Origin: Phaeacidiphilus oryzae TH49 | GTDB lineage: Bacteria > Actinomycetota > Actinomycetes > Streptomycetales > Streptomycetaceae | Direction of reading: 5' to 3' | Length of the DNA: 64,000 nt | Assembly: GCF_000744815.1 (NCBI RefSeq) | Contig: NZ_JQMQ01000005.1 | Location: forward strand, 1,062,055 to 1,126,054 | Part shown: in pieces, positions 37,763 to 46,803 of the stretch | How positions within the stretch are numbered: position 1 is the first letter of the stretch | Layout of the letters: every line of letters begins with the position of its first letter | The notes under the pieces: generated by a model | What the model was told of the DNA's origin: nothing | What the model saw: only the letters and a program-made list of their open reading frames with translations | The model's database searches: none | Program-made: the position numbers and the translations under genes

Positions 37763-39529
37763 TTACAGGTACTGACCGGTGTTCGCCACCGTGTCGATCG
37801 AGCGGCCGGACTCGGCGCCCTGCTTTCCGGTGACGAGGGTGCGGATGTAGACGATCCGCTCGCCCTTCTTGCCGGAGATCCGGGCCCAGTCGTCCGGGTT
37901 GGTGGTGTTCGGCAGGTCCTCGTTCTCCTTGAACTCGTCGACGCAGGCCGAGATCAGGTGGGAGACGCGCAGACCCTTCTGGCCGTGGTCCAGGAAGTCC
38001 TTGATGGCCATCTTCTTGGCCCGGCCCACGATGTTCTCGATCATGGCGCCGGAGTTGAAGTCCTTGAAGTACAAGGTCTCCTTGTCACCGTTGGCGTAGG
38101 TGACCTCCAGGAAGCGGTTCTCGTCGGACTCCGCGTACATCCGCTCGACGACGGTCTGGATCATGGCCACCGCGGTCTCGCCGACCGAGCCGCCGTGCTC
38201 CTTGACGTCGTCCGGGTGCAGCGGCAGGGAGGACTTGAGGTACTTGGAGAAGATGTCCTTCGCCGCCTCGGCGTCCGGGCGCTCGATCTTGATCTTCACA
38301 TCGAGCCGTCCCGGGCGGAGGATCGCGGGGTCGATCATGTCCTCGCGGTTCGACGCGCCGATGACGATGACGTTCTCCAGGCCCTCCACACCGTCGATCT
38401 CCGCCAGCAGCTGCGGGACGATGGTGTTCTCCACGTCCGAGCTGACACCGGAGCCGCGGGTGCGGAAGAGGGACTCCATCTCGTCGAAGAAGACGATGAC
38501 GGGGGTGCCCTCGGAGGCCTTCTCCCTAGCCCGCTGGAAGACCAGCCGGATCTGACGCTCCGTCTCCCCGACGTACTTGTTGAGGAGTTCGGGGCCCTTG
38601 ATGTTCAGGAAGTAGCTCTTGCCCTGCGGCCGGCCGGTGACCTCGGCGACCTTCTTGGCCAGCGAGTTCGCCACCGCCTTGGCGATCAGGGTCTTGCCGC
38701 AGCCGGGCGGGCCGTAGAGGAGCACGCCCTTGGGCGCCCGCAGCTCGAACTCCTGGAAGAGCTCGGCGTGCAGGTAGGGGAGCTCGACCGCGTCCCGGAT
38801 CGCCTCGATCTGGCCGGCCAGGCCGCCGATCCGGGAGTAGTCGATGTCCGGCACCTCTTCGAGGACCAGCTCCTCGACCTCGCTCTTGGGCACGACCTCG
38901 TAGACGTACCCGGAACGGGGTTCGAGCAGCAGGGCGTCACCCGCCCGGAGGGTCTCCCCGAGCAGCGGCTCGGCCAGCCGGACCACACGCTCCTCGTCGG
39001 TGTGCCCGACGACGAGGGCCCGATCGCCGCCGTCCAGGAGTTCTTTGAGCGTGACGATGTCGCCGATGCTCTCGAACTCCATGGCGTCTACGACGTTGAG
39101 CGCCTCGTTGAGCATGACCTCCTGGCCGCGCCTGAGCTCCTCCAGCGGCACGTTGGGGCTGACGTTCACCCGCAGTTTTCGGCCGCCGGTGAAGATGTCC
39201 GCCGTGCCGTCCTCGTTGGCCTCCAGGAAGGTGCCGAACCCGGCGGGCGGTTGGGCCAGCCGGTCCACCTCCTCCTTCAAGGCCACGATCTGGTCGCGGG
39301 CCTCGCGCAACGTGGACGCCAGCCGCTCGTTCTGGGCCGTCACGCCCGCCAGGTTGGTCTGGAGTTCGACGATGCGCTCTTCCAGGATCCTGGTGTGACG
39401 CGGAGAGTCCGCGAGCTTGCGGCGCAGGACGGCGATCTCCTGCTCAAGAAAGGAGACCTGATTGCCGGTCTCCTCGGAACCCCGCGCGGGCCTGCCGCTG
39501 CGGTTGTAGTCGTCATCGTGGGCTGCCAC
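37763..39529 (-). CDS. mpa: Proteasomal ATPase Mpa/ARC
   Basis: 588 aa from GTG 39529, preceded by a strong GGAGGAGGTGAGG. An N-terminal coiled coil ([17 protein letters not shown]...[18 protein letters not shown]) that binds Pup is followed by two OB domains. The AAA module has Walker A ([17 protein letters not shown]), Walker B ([13 protein letters not shown]), sensor and [22 protein letters not shown]. It ends in GQYL, the C-terminal Tyr-containing motif that docks on the proteasome alpha ring. It unfolds pupylated proteins into PrcAB. Confidence 0.97.
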   Translation of the reverse strand: MAAHDDDYNRSGRPARGSEETGNQVSFLEQEIAVLRRKLADSPRHTRILEERIVELQTNLAGVTAQNERLASTLREARDQIVALKEEVDRLAQPPAGFGTFLEANEDGTADIFTGGRKLRVNVSPNVPLEELRRGQEVMLNEALNVVDAMEFESIGDIVTLKELLDGGDRALVVGHTDEERVVRLAEPLLGETLRAGDALLLEPRSGYVYEVVPKSEVEELVLEEVPDIDYSRIGGLAGQIEAIRDAVELPYLHAELFQEFELRAPKGVLLYGPPGCGKTLIAKAVANSLAKKVAEVTGRPQGKSYFLNIKGPELLNKYVGETERQIRLVFQRAREKASEGTPVIVFFDEMESLFRTRGSGVSSDVENTIVPQLLAEIDGVEGLENVIVIGASNREDMIDPAILRPGRLDVKIKIERPDAEAAKDIFSKYLKSSLPLHPDDVKEHGGSVGETAVAMIQTVVERMYAESDENRFLEVTYANGDKETLYFKDFNSGAMIENIVGRAKKMAIKDFLDHGQKGLRVSHLISACVDEFKENEDLPNTTNPDDWARISGKKGERIVYIRTLVTGKQGAESGRSIDTVANTGQYL

Positions 39530-39831
39530 GGTCCTCACCTCCTCCGGGGGAGCTGGACGCTTCCAGACCCTACCTGGGCCGGGGAGTGTTGAAACCCCTA
39601 GATCACAAAGACGGAAGGGGTGTGTCCGATCTTCACCCTTGCGCACGTCCCCACGCCAGGGAGATACCCAGCCCACCGCGCCCGAAAGCGACCAGTTGTA
39701 TCGTCGGAGCGGTCGATATGCGATCGAGCCCGCCGAAGCCGGGACCAAGCGTGTACCGATGGTGGGAATACGGGCGGCGTGACGAGCGCGCGGCACGACC
39801 GCGGCACCAAGACTCAGGAACGGCAGGCGAG
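39530..39831. other. Divergent intergenic region between mpa and the ferredoxin gene
   Basis: About 300 bp without a supportable gene. It must carry the mpa promoter (minus strand) and the ferredoxin promoter (plus strand). Its middle (39590-39740) is more AT-rich than its surroundings, but I see no convincing hexamer pair. Confidence 0.5.
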
Positions 39832-40170
39832 ATGGCGGGAACGGACGGCGGCGCGGGGGCGCGCGGGGGCGCGGCGGGCGCGACGACCGAGGAGCTCGAG
39901 GTCTGGATCGACCAGGACCTGTGCACCGGGGACGGCATCTGCGCGCAGTACGCGCCCGAGGTCTTCGAGCTCGACATCGACGGGCTGGCCTACGTCAAGG
40001 CCGAGGGCGAGGAGGAGCTGCGCACCGAGCCGGGCGCGACGGCTCCGGTGCCGGTGGCGATCCTCCAGGACGTGGTGGCCTCCGCGAAGGAGTGCCCGGG
40101 CGACTGCATCCACGTCCGCAGGACCGCCGACCGCGTCGAGGTCTACGGCCCGGACGCGGAGGACGACTGA
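39832..40170 (+). CDS. Ferredoxin, probably [3Fe-4S] type
   Basis: 112 aa from ATG 39832. A Gly/Ala-rich lead of about 18 residues precedes [24 protein letters not shown] (cysteines C31 and C37) and [11 protein letters not shown] (C88, C92). The C-x5-C...CP arrangement is that of actinobacterial single-cluster ferredoxins, which usually hand electrons to cytochromes P450 or other oxidoreductases. No P450 is in the window. The gene next to mpa/arc is a recurrent neighbour in streptomycetes, but a functional tie to the proteasome is not known. Confidence 0.9.
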   Translation: MAGTDGGAGARGGAAGATTEELEVWIDQDLCTGDGICAQYAPEVFELDIDGLAYVKAEGEEELRTEPGATAPVPVAILQDVVASAKECPGDCIHVRRTADRVEVYGPDAEDD

Positions 40171-40173
40171 CCG

Positions 40174-40211
40174 GGCCGCCCTCCCCTCCCCCGCGGGGGC
40201 GGTGGGCGGCC
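40174..40211. terminator. Bidirectional hairpin between convergent genes
   Basis: GGCCGCCC (40174-40181) pairs with GGGCGGCC (40204-40211), and inside them CCCCCG pairs with CGGGGG (40188-40199). It sits 4 bases after the ferredoxin stop and 31 before the end of the minus-strand gene, so it can serve both. Confidence 0.8.
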
Positions 40212-40241
40212 GGCGCCGGTGGGCCAGGCGGGTCAGGCGGG

Positions 40242-42425
40242 TCAGGCTGCCGAGCCGGTCAGCCCGACGCTGCGCTTGTAGCCGCCGCCGGGGCTCGGCG
40301 TCCAGGTCAGCGTCTCGTGGAGGTCCGGGCAGCAGCGCGGAACCTCGGCCGCCGAGTATCCACTGGCCTGCCCGTGCAGCACACCGTCGGCGCGGAGCGC
40401 AAGGCTCAGAACGGTCAGTTCCTCGGACGGCTTGATCAGGGTGTAGGCCACCTTCGGCTTACCGTCCGAGCCGTTCTTGATGACGTACGCCCCGTCGGGC
40501 GGGGTGCCGGTCTCGGCGTCGCAGTGCGCGGCGATGATGGTGGCGTCGTCGCCCTTGCCGGTGAGATCGGCGTAGAAGCGCTGGGTGATCTTCGTCGGCA
40601 GCCCGGCGCAGTCCAGCGGGAGCTTCACCTTGTCGGCGTCGGGCGCGGCGGAGGCGGCGATGGCGTGCGGCCCGTTGCCGGCCGCGGTGCTGCCGGAGGC
40701 CCCGTCGTCCACCGTGGACGCGCCCTTCGCCGGAGCGATGGCGAACGCCACGCCGATCACGGCGGCGACGCCGACGGCGGTCGCCACCCACTGCTTGACC
40801 CCCAGCCGCCGCCGGGGCGCGGCCACGCCTACCCGGGAGGCGTCTTCGCTCCCGGCGTCCCCGGCGGCAGCCTTCGCCGCCGGCGCCGACTCGGGAGCGC
40901 CCGTACCCACGCCACCGGCGGCAGTCCCCGCCTTCCGGCCCGACCCCGCGCCGACAGCGGCAGGCGCGGGCCGGGCCTCCTCCGCGTCAGCCTCGCCCTC
41001 GGCAGCAGGCTTCGCCTCGCCGCTCGACGCGACGTCGTCGTTGCCCACAGCGGCGGGCTCGACCGGCTCAGGAGCGGCCTCAGCGACGTCCTCGCCCTCG
41101 GCGGCAACCGCACCGTCGGCAGCGGGCTTCGCCTTCCGGTCCGACCCGGCAGCGGCAGGCTCGACCACCGGCCCAGGCCCGACCTCCTCCGCGTCAGCCT
41201 CGCCCTCGGCGGCAGACTTCGCCTTGGCAGCGGGATTCGCCTCGCCGCTCGACCCGGCGTCGTCGGCGCCGACAGCGGCGGCCTCGACCGGCTCAGGAGC
41301 GGCCTCCGCGCTGTCCACGCCATCAGCGGCAGCCGCATCCCCGGCAGCAGGCGCCGCCTTCCCGGCCTTCCGGCCCGACCCCGCTTCTGCGTCCCCGGCA
41401 GCGTCAGGCTCGACACCCGACTCGGCCCCGGCCTCCTCCGCGTCACCCACGCCCTCGGCGGCCGGCGCCGCCTCGCCACTCGACCCGGCGTCGTCGGCGC
41501 CGACAGCGGCGGCCTCGACCGGCTCAGGACCGGGCTCCGCGATGTCCACGACCTCGGCAGCAGCTGCCCCCTTGGCAGCAGGCGCCGCATCGCCGCTCGA
41601 CCCCCCGTCTGCGGGGTCAGCGGCGACAGGCTCGACAGCCGACTCGGGCCTGGCCTCCTTCGCGTCACCTTCGCCGTCGGCGGCCGGCGCCGCCTCGCCG
41701 CTCGACGCGGTGTCGTCGGCGCCGACAGCGGCGGGCTCGACCGGCTCAGGAGCGGCCTCCGCAATGGCCACGCCGTCGGCGGCAGGCTCGGCACCCGACT
41801 CGGGGCCGGCCTCCCCCGTGTCACCCACGCCCTCGGCGGCAGGCGCCGCCTCGGCCGGCTCAGGGCCGGCCTCCGCCATGTCCGCGCGCTCGGCAGCGGT
41901 CTCCGCGTCCCCGCTCGGCCCCGCGTCCCCGGCGTCGGCAGCTGCGGGCTCGACTGCGTCAGGAGCCGCCTTCGGGGTGTCCCCGCCGTCGGGGGCGGGC
42001 TTCGGCTCCGGCTCTGCGGCAGCGGCAGGCTCGGGGGCGGCCTTCGCGGCCTTCGCGGCAGCGGCAACGGCAGCGGTCGGCTTGCGGTTCGGGCGTGGGG
42101 CTGGGGAGCGCGTGGCGGTGCGCTTCGGCTCCGTGGGCGGCTTGCCCTTGGCGGGAGGCTTCGGCCGCGCGGGCGGGGTCGCGGCGGCGGCCTTCGAGGT
42201 CGGCTCGCCGTCGGCCTTCACGGCCTTCGCGGCCTTGGCGCTCCGCTCCGGAACGGTCTCGGCCTCTGACGCGGACGCGGTCGCGGAAGGCGGATGGTTT
42301 CTCTGGCTCGCTGGGCGGGCGCGCTCGGTGGCCGGGTCGTCTGCCGGGACCGCTTCCTGCACGTACGCTCTCCCCTTTGGCGGCATAGGTGTGGGCGACG
42401 GGGTGTCGGGATTGTTGCGTGGCAT
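40242..42425 (-). CDS. Large single-pass membrane protein with long Ala/Pro/Glu repeat region
   Basis: 727 aa. The N-terminal 545 residues are low-complexity Ala/Pro/Glu/Lys sequence, first basic (KPPAKGKPPTEPKR) and then acidic. They include four copies of a block like EPVEPAAVGADDTASSGEAAPAA spaced 74-77 residues apart. A single TM helix (KQWVATAVGVAAVIGVAFAI, about 545-567) follows, then an outside domain of about 150 residues with four Cys (LDCAG, AAHCDA, PRCCPD). N-in/C-out topology is expected. Not a recognised enzyme; a cell-envelope role is a guess. The small folded domain may be the conserved part. Confidence 0.8.
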   Translation of the reverse strand: MPRNNPDTPSPTPMPPKGRAYVQEAVPADDPATERARPASQRNHPPSATASASEAETVPERSAKAAKAVKADGEPTSKAAAATPPARPKPPAKGKPPTEPKRTATRSPAPRPNRKPTAAVAAAAKAAKAAPEPAAAAEPEPKPAPDGGDTPKAAPDAVEPAAADAGDAGPSGDAETAAERADMAEAGPEPAEAAPAAEGVGDTGEAGPESGAEPAADGVAIAEAAPEPVEPAAVGADDTASSGEAAPAADGEGDAKEARPESAVEPVAADPADGGSSGDAAPAAKGAAAAEVVDIAEPGPEPVEAAAVGADDAGSSGEAAPAAEGVGDAEEAGAESGVEPDAAGDAEAGSGRKAGKAAPAAGDAAAADGVDSAEAAPEPVEAAAVGADDAGSSGEANPAAKAKSAAEGEADAEEVGPGPVVEPAAAGSDRKAKPAADGAVAAEGEDVAEAAPEPVEPAAVGNDDVASSGEAKPAAEGEADAEEARPAPAAVGAGSGRKAGTAAGGVGTGAPESAPAAKAAAGDAGSEDASRVGVAAPRRRLGVKQWVATAVGVAAVIGVAFAIAPAKGASTVDDGASGSTAAGNGPHAIAASAAPDADKVKLPLDCAGLPTKITQRFYADLTGKGDDATIIAAHCDAETGTPPDGAYVIKNGSDGKPKVAYTLIKPSEELTVLSLALRADGVLHGQASGYSAAEVPRCCPDLHETLTWTPSPGGGYKRSVGLTGSAA
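41017..41775 (-). repeat. Long imperfect repeats in the coding sequence
   Basis: Near-identical blocks starting TCGCCGCTCGAC or TCGCCACTCGAC and running to GGCTCGACCGGCTCAGGA or a close variant begin at 41017, 41242, 41473 and 41695. The spacing is 225, 231 and 222 bp, all multiples of 3. This supports in-frame expansion of the acidic region by duplication. Confidence 0.8.
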
Positions 42426-42531
42426 CGTGCCACAACCTGGGCCTCAGGTTACTCGGGGGTTCCCCCGTTCGGAGGTCCTCGCAGAACCCGCGCACGGCCC
42501 TTGCTCCGCCAGCAGACTGACACCACGTCAA

Positions 42532-42571
42532 CCGCCCCCGGTCAAGGGACCGAAGTCCCGACCGGAGGCGG
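42532..42571 (-). terminator. Hairpin after trmI
   Basis: CCGCCCCCGGTC (42532-42543) pairs with GACCGGAGGCGG (42560-42571) at 11 of 12 positions. Inside them GGGAC and GTCCC close a CGAA tetraloop (42546-42559). It follows the minus-strand trmI stop by 20 bases. Confidence 0.82.
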
Positions 42572-42591
42572 CTGACGGCGACCGGGGTTCA

Positions 42592-43566
42592 TCAGCCGGT
42601 CGGCGTGTCGTCACCCTCGGCGTCCGCCGCCCGCGCGGCCTTCCGCGCGGCGAGCCGCTCGGCCAGCGGCGGCGGGCCGGACGCCGCGCCCGACTCCTCC
42701 ACGTTCTCGCCGTACGCGCCCTTCGCCGGCCGGCGCCGGCGCAGCGGCGGCTCGACCCCGTCGGCCATCCGCCGGGCGGTCAGCAGGAATCCGGTGTGCC
42801 CGATCATCCGGTGGTCCGGCCGGACCGCCAGCCCCTCCACATGCCAGGTGCGCACCAGCGACTCCCAGGCCTGCGGCTCGGTGAAGGTGCCGTGGCCGCG
42901 CAGCGCCTCGACCGTGGTCGAGAGCTGCGTCGTGGTGGCCACGTAGCAGCACAGCACGCCGCCCGGGACCAGCGCCTTGGAGACCGCGTCCAGGCACTCC
43001 CAGGGCGCCAGCATGTCCAGCACCACCCGGTCCACCTCGGTCTCCGCCAGGTTGTCCTGGAGGTCGCCGATGGTGAGCCGCCAGGCGGGGTGCGGCCCGC
43101 CGAAGTACCGCTCGACGTTCGCCTGCGCGATCTCCGCGAAGTCAGAGCGCCGCTCGTAGGAGGAGAGCGAGCCGGAGTCGCCGACGGCGCGCAGCAGCGC
43201 CATCGACAGCGCGCCGGAGCCGACACCCGCCTCCACGACGCGGGCGCCGGGGAAGATGTCGGCCATCGTGATGATCTGCCCCGAGTCCTTCGGGTACACG
43301 ACGGCGGCGCCGCGAGGCATGGACAGGACGTAGTCGGGGAGCAGGGGCCGCAGGGCGAGATACTCGGTCTTCCCTGTGGTGCGCACGACGGTGCCCTCAG
43401 GGGCACCGATCAGCTCGTCGTGGGAGAAGGCGCCCTTGTGGGTGTGGAAGGACTTCCCGGGTTCGAGCGTGATGGTGTGGTGGCGACCCTTGGGGTCGGT
43501 GAGCTGGACCTGGTCCCCGACCTGGAAGGGCCCGCGACGGCGGGCTGCACCGGTCGGTTCGGACAT
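42592..43566 (-). CDS. trmI: tRNA (adenine-58-N1)-methyltransferase TrmI
   Basis: 324 aa. An N-terminal beta domain (GPFQVGDQVQLTDPKGRHHTITLEPGKSFHTHKG in pieces) is followed by the SAM-binding Rossmann fold with RVVEAGVGSGALSMALLRAVG, SYERRSDFAEIA and VVLDMLAPWE. The enzyme uses SAM to methylate A58 in the tRNA T-loop. In actinomycetes it is a regular neighbour of the proteasome locus. The last 40 residues are a charged extension. The M50 protease gene ends 10 bp upstream on the same strand. Confidence 0.95.
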   Translation of the reverse strand: MSEPTGAARRRGPFQVGDQVQLTDPKGRHHTITLEPGKSFHTHKGAFSHDELIGAPEGTVVRTTGKTEYLALRPLLPDYVLSMPRGAAVVYPKDSGQIITMADIFPGARVVEAGVGSGALSMALLRAVGDSGSLSSYERRSDFAEIAQANVERYFGGPHPAWRLTIGDLQDNLAETEVDRVVLDMLAPWECLDAVSKALVPGGVLCCYVATTTQLSTTVEALRGHGTFTEPQAWESLVRTWHVEGLAVRPDHRMIGHTGFLLTARRMADGVEPPLRRRRPAKGAYGENVEESGAASGPPPLAERLAARKAARAADAEGDDTPTG

Positions 43567-43576
43567 GCCGCAGAGT

Positions 43577-44917
43577 CTACGGGAGTTCGGGGCCTCCCCC
43601 GACCGCGCGGTCCGGCGCGGACCCGCCCCCCGGCGGCGGCGCCGCCGGCCCGCCCGCCGTGGGCGGCCGCCCGGCCATCGCCCTGCTGAACGCCGCCTCC
43701 ACGTCCAGCGCGGACAGCACCCCCACCACCGACCCGTCCGCCTCCTCGACCAGGTACTCGGTGGCCGGCACCGCGCGCAGCCGGTCCAGCAGGTCCTCCC
43801 CGCGCAGCTCGGCCCTGATCCGCAGGCTCGGGTCGAGGTCCCTGGTGACGGCGCTGACCGCCGTCCAGGGTCGCCGCTGCTCCGGCAGCCCGGCCACGGC
43901 CCGCTCCCGGACCAGGCCGATCGGCGTCCCGGCCCGGTCGGTGACCACGACCCCGCGCGCGCCCTGCTCCTTGGTCCGCCGCAGCACCTCGGAGACGGGG
44001 GTGTCCGCGGTGACGCTCAGCGCGGGCCGGCACAGCGCCCGCGCCTCCAGGTAGGGCAGCCGCTCGCGCAGCCGGGCGACCCGCAGGCTGCCGCCGGCGC
44101 CCTGCCACATGATCCCGCCGAGGACGATCGCCAGGACAGTGTCGGTGAGGGTGTCGACCATGCTGTGGTCGATCCGCCGGCTGTAGGAGAGCCACGGCAG
44201 TCCGATCACCACCGCGATCGCCAGCAGCCGGCCGGCCCACGCGGCGGCCAGGGTCCCCGCCATCGGGTTGCGGGTGGCCTTCCACACGGCGGCGCGCAGC
44301 ATCCGGCCGCCGTCCAGCGGCAGCCCGGGCAGCAGGTTGAAGGCGGCCACGATGATGTTGCTGACCATCAGCCCGCCGAGGAGCACCGCCACCACCCCGC
44401 CGCCGGCGGCCAGTTGCAGCAGCAGATAGAAGAAGGCCCCGAGCACCAGCGAGAGCAGCGGTCCGACGAAGGCCAGCCAGAACTCCCGCCCGGGGGTCTC
44501 CGCCTCCTTCTCGATCTCCGAGACCCCGCCGAAGAACTGCAGCTGGATCCGGCGCACCGGCAGCCGGAAGCGCAGCGCCAGCACGGTGTGGGCGAGCTCG
44601 TGGACCAGCACGGAGGCGTAGAAGGCGACCGCGAAGAAGAGGGCGACCAGGTAGCGCGCCCCGCCGAGTCCGGGCAGCACATAGCGCAGCTGGCTGCCGA
44701 AGACCCAGGTGATCAGCGCGGCGATGAGGAACCAGGTGGGGGTGACGTACACCGGGACGCCGAACGGGCGGCCGACCCGGATACCGCCGCCCGGCCGGTC
44801 GTCGCCGTCCCGCCGGTCGTCGCGGTCCGGCCGCCCGCCGCCCTCCGGGCCGCCGCTCGGCCCCTCGCCGGAGCGGCCCGGCGCGGGAGTGGGTTGCTGC
44901 CCGGTGCTCTGCGCCAA
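43577..44917 (-). CDS. Site-2-type zinc metalloprotease (M50) with tandem CBS domains
   Basis: 446 aa. A Gly/Asp/Arg-rich cytosolic lead (1-45) precedes membrane helices carrying the zinc motif HELAH (in VLVHELAHTVLALRF) and the second active-site motif NLLPGLPLDGGRML. The C-terminal third (about 285-415) is a CBS pair (TADTPVSEVLRRTKEQGARGVVV... and LLDRLRAVPATEYLVEE). This group cuts membrane substrates; CBS pairs usually sense nucleotides. Upstream of and probably cotranscribed with trmI. Substrate unknown. Confidence 0.93.
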   Translation of the reverse strand: MAQSTGQQPTPAPGRSGEGPSGGPEGGGRPDRDDRRDGDDRPGGGIRVGRPFGVPVYVTPTWFLIAALITWVFGSQLRYVLPGLGGARYLVALFFAVAFYASVLVHELAHTVLALRFRLPVRRIQLQFFGGVSEIEKEAETPGREFWLAFVGPLLSLVLGAFFYLLLQLAAGGGVVAVLLGGLMVSNIIVAAFNLLPGLPLDGGRMLRAAVWKATRNPMAGTLAAAWAGRLLAIAVVIGLPWLSYSRRIDHSMVDTLTDTVLAIVLGGIMWQGAGGSLRVARLRERLPYLEARALCRPALSVTADTPVSEVLRRTKEQGARGVVVTDRAGTPIGLVRERAVAGLPEQRRPWTAVSAVTRDLDPSLRIRAELRGEDLLDRLRAVPATEYLVEEADGSVVGVLSALDVEAAFSRAMAGRPPTAGGPAAPPPGGGSAPDRAVGGGPELP

Positions 44918-45110
44918 CGTGGTCGCCCTACCCCTCTTGTGCTGCCGCGCACTCGCGCAGCTGTGGCACGGTGATACTTCTGCCCACGCTACGTGAAAGC
45001 GTCGCCTCGGGCGATCGTGCCCAGTGCGGAGCGGCCGCCGGCGGGCCTCCGACCTCCGGTGGACGGGAGGGCGTCGGCGGATTGTCAGCGGGGCGGAATA
45101 GGGTCAGGGC

Positions 45111-46010
45111 ATGCACCCCCCGGAGAGCCCGGCCGCCGCGGCCGTGAAACCCGCCCCTGCGTCCGCCCCCTCGGGGCTCTCGCCCTCGCGCGCCGACGAC
45201 TTCATGACCTGCCCGCTGCTCTACCGCCTGCGGGTGATCGACAAGGTTCCGGAGCAGCCCAGCCCCGCGGCCACCCGCGGGACGATGGTGCACGCGGTGC
45301 TCGAGCGGCTCTATGACGCCCCGGCCGGCGAGCGCACGCCGACGGCGGCCCGCGCCCTGCTCCGGCCCGAGTGGGAGCGGCTGCTCGCCGAGCGCCCCGA
45401 ACTGGCCGGGCTCTTCCCCGGCGCTGACGGCCCCTCCGAGCTGGCCCGCTGGCTGGCGGACGCCGAGGGGCTGCTGGACGCGTACTTCCGCCTGGAGGAC
45501 CCGAACCGGCTGGAGCCGGCCGAGCGGGAGCTCTATGTGGAGACCGTGCTGGAGTCAGGGCTGCGGCTGCGCGGCTACGTGGACCGCCTCGACGTCGCCC
45601 CGACCGGCGAGCTCCGGGTGGTCGACTACAAGACGGGCCGGGCGCCCGGGCCGGACTTCGAGGCCAAGGCGCTCTTCCAGATGAAGTTCTACGCCCTGGT
45701 GCTGTGGCGGACGCGCGGGGTCGTCCCGCGCCGCCTCCAGCTGGTGTACCTGGGCGGCGGGGGCTCGATCCTCAGCTACGACCCCGACGAGAACGACCTG
45801 CGGGCGGTCGAGCGGAAGCTCCACGCCCTGTGGGACGCGATCGGCCGGGCGGTGCGGACGGGCGAGTTCCGGCCGAGGGCCGGCAAGCTGTGCGGCTGGT
45901 GCGACCACAAGTCGCTGTGCCCCGAGTTCGGCGGCACGCCCCCGCCCTATCCTTTGCCGGTGGTGTCCGTGCCCGATCCGGCCCGGGCGCCCGATGACCG
46001 CGTTGAGTGA
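45111..46010 (+). CDS. RecB-family PD-(D/E)XK exonuclease with Fe-S cysteines
   Basis: 299 aa from ATG 45111. It starts with LSPSRADDFMTCPLLYRLRVID, then GTMVHAVLERLY and the nuclease core GYVDRLDVAPTGELRVVDYKTGRAPG (D...DYK) with QMKFYALVLW. Four cysteines (FMTCPLL near residue 30 and LCGWCDHKSLCPEF near 265-277) match the iron-sulfur staple of the AddB/Cas4-like group. Probably DNA end processing or repair. Its stop overlaps the GTG of the response regulator (GTGA), although the two families have no known functional link. Confidence 0.93.
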   Translation: MHPPESPAAAAVKPAPASAPSGLSPSRADDFMTCPLLYRLRVIDKVPEQPSPAATRGTMVHAVLERLYDAPAGERTPTAARALLRPEWERLLAERPELAGLFPGADGPSELARWLADAEGLLDAYFRLEDPNRLEPAERELYVETVLESGLRLRGYVDRLDVAPTGELRVVDYKTGRAPGPDFEAKALFQMKFYALVLWRTRGVVPRRLQLVYLGGGGSILSYDPDENDLRAVERKLHALWDAIGRAVRTGEFRPRAGKLCGWCDHKSLCPEFGGTPPPYPLPVVSVPDPARAPDDRVE

Positions 46011-46699
46011 CGAGTGGAGCGAGTGTGGCGATCCGAGTGCTGCTGGTCGACGACCAGCCGCTGCTCCGTACCGGTTTCCGGATGATCCTGGAGGCCGAGA
46101 CGGACATCGCGGTGGTCGGCGAGGCGGGGGACGGTCAGCAGGCGCTTGAGCAGGTGCGCGCGCTGCAACCGGACGTGGTGCTGATGGACATCCGGATGCC
46201 CCGGATGGACGGCGTGGAGGCGACCCGCCGGATCGCCGGACCGGGCCGGGACGGACCGGTCAAGGTCCTCGTGCTGACCACCTTCGACCTGGACGAGTAC
46301 GTGGTGGAGGCGCTCCGCGCGGGCGCCTCCGGCTTCCTGCTGAAGGACGTGCCGGCGGAGGAGCTGGTGCAGGCGATCCGGGTGGTCGCCGACGGCGCGG
46401 CGATGCTGGCCCCGAGCGTGACCCGCCGGCTGCTGGACATGTACGCCTCGAAGCTGCCGTCCGGGGACGAGGCGCCGCCGCAGACGCTGGCGTCGCTGAC
46501 GGAGCGTGAGGTGGAGGTGCTGAAGCTGGTCGCGAAGGGGCTGTCGAACGCGGAGATCGCGGCCGAGCTGTTCGTCAGCGAGACGACGGTGAAGACCCAC
46601 GTCGGCCACGTCCTGACCAAGCTCGGCCTCCGGGACCGGGTCCAGGCGGCGGTCTTCGCCTACGAGTCCGGCCTGGTCCGGCCGGGCGGCGCGGGCTAG
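46007..46699 (+). CDS. NarL/LuxR-type response regulator (orphan here)
   Basis: 230 aa from GTG 46007; GTG 46025 (VAIRVLLVDDQ, GGAG a few bases upstream) is equally possible. Receiver domain with acidic pair D15/D16, phospho-acceptor D61 in VLMDIRMPRMDG, Thr in LVLTTF and Lys in LLKDVPAEEL. The LuxR HTH at about 163-225 shows LTEREVEVLKLVAKGLSNAEIAAELFVSETTVKTH. No histidine kinase lies in the window. A strong hairpin follows. Confidence 0.94.
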   Translation: MTSGASVAIRVLLVDDQPLLRTGFRMILEAETDIAVVGEAGDGQQALEQVRALQPDVVLMDIRMPRMDGVEATRRIAGPGRDGPVKVLVLTTFDLDEYVVEALRAGASGFLLKDVPAEELVQAIRVVADGAAMLAPSVTRRLLDMYASKLPSGDEAPPQTLASLTEREVEVLKLVAKGLSNAEIAAELFVSETTVKTHVGHVLTKLGLRDRVQAAVFAYESGLVRPGGAG

Positions 46700-46709
46700 C
46701 GAACGGTCG

Positions 46710-46751
46710 CGGCCCCTGGGACGAGCCCGCGGGGCGGGTCCTCAGGGGCCG
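46710..46751 (+). terminator. Hairpin after the response regulator gene
   Basis: CGGCCCCTG (46710-46718) pairs perfectly with CAGGGGCCG (46743-46751), with extra pairing inside. It begins 11 bases after the stop. Confidence 0.82.
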
Positions 46752-46803
46752 GGAACCGTGCGGCACCGGCCGCTCGGCTCGGTTCAGCTCAGTTCGGTTC
46801 AGC

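Noticed and set aside
41017-41775. CRISPR-like array
   Set aside because: The spaced repeats are 60-70 bp, at 222-231 bp intervals, imperfect and in frame inside a coding sequence; they are protein repeats.
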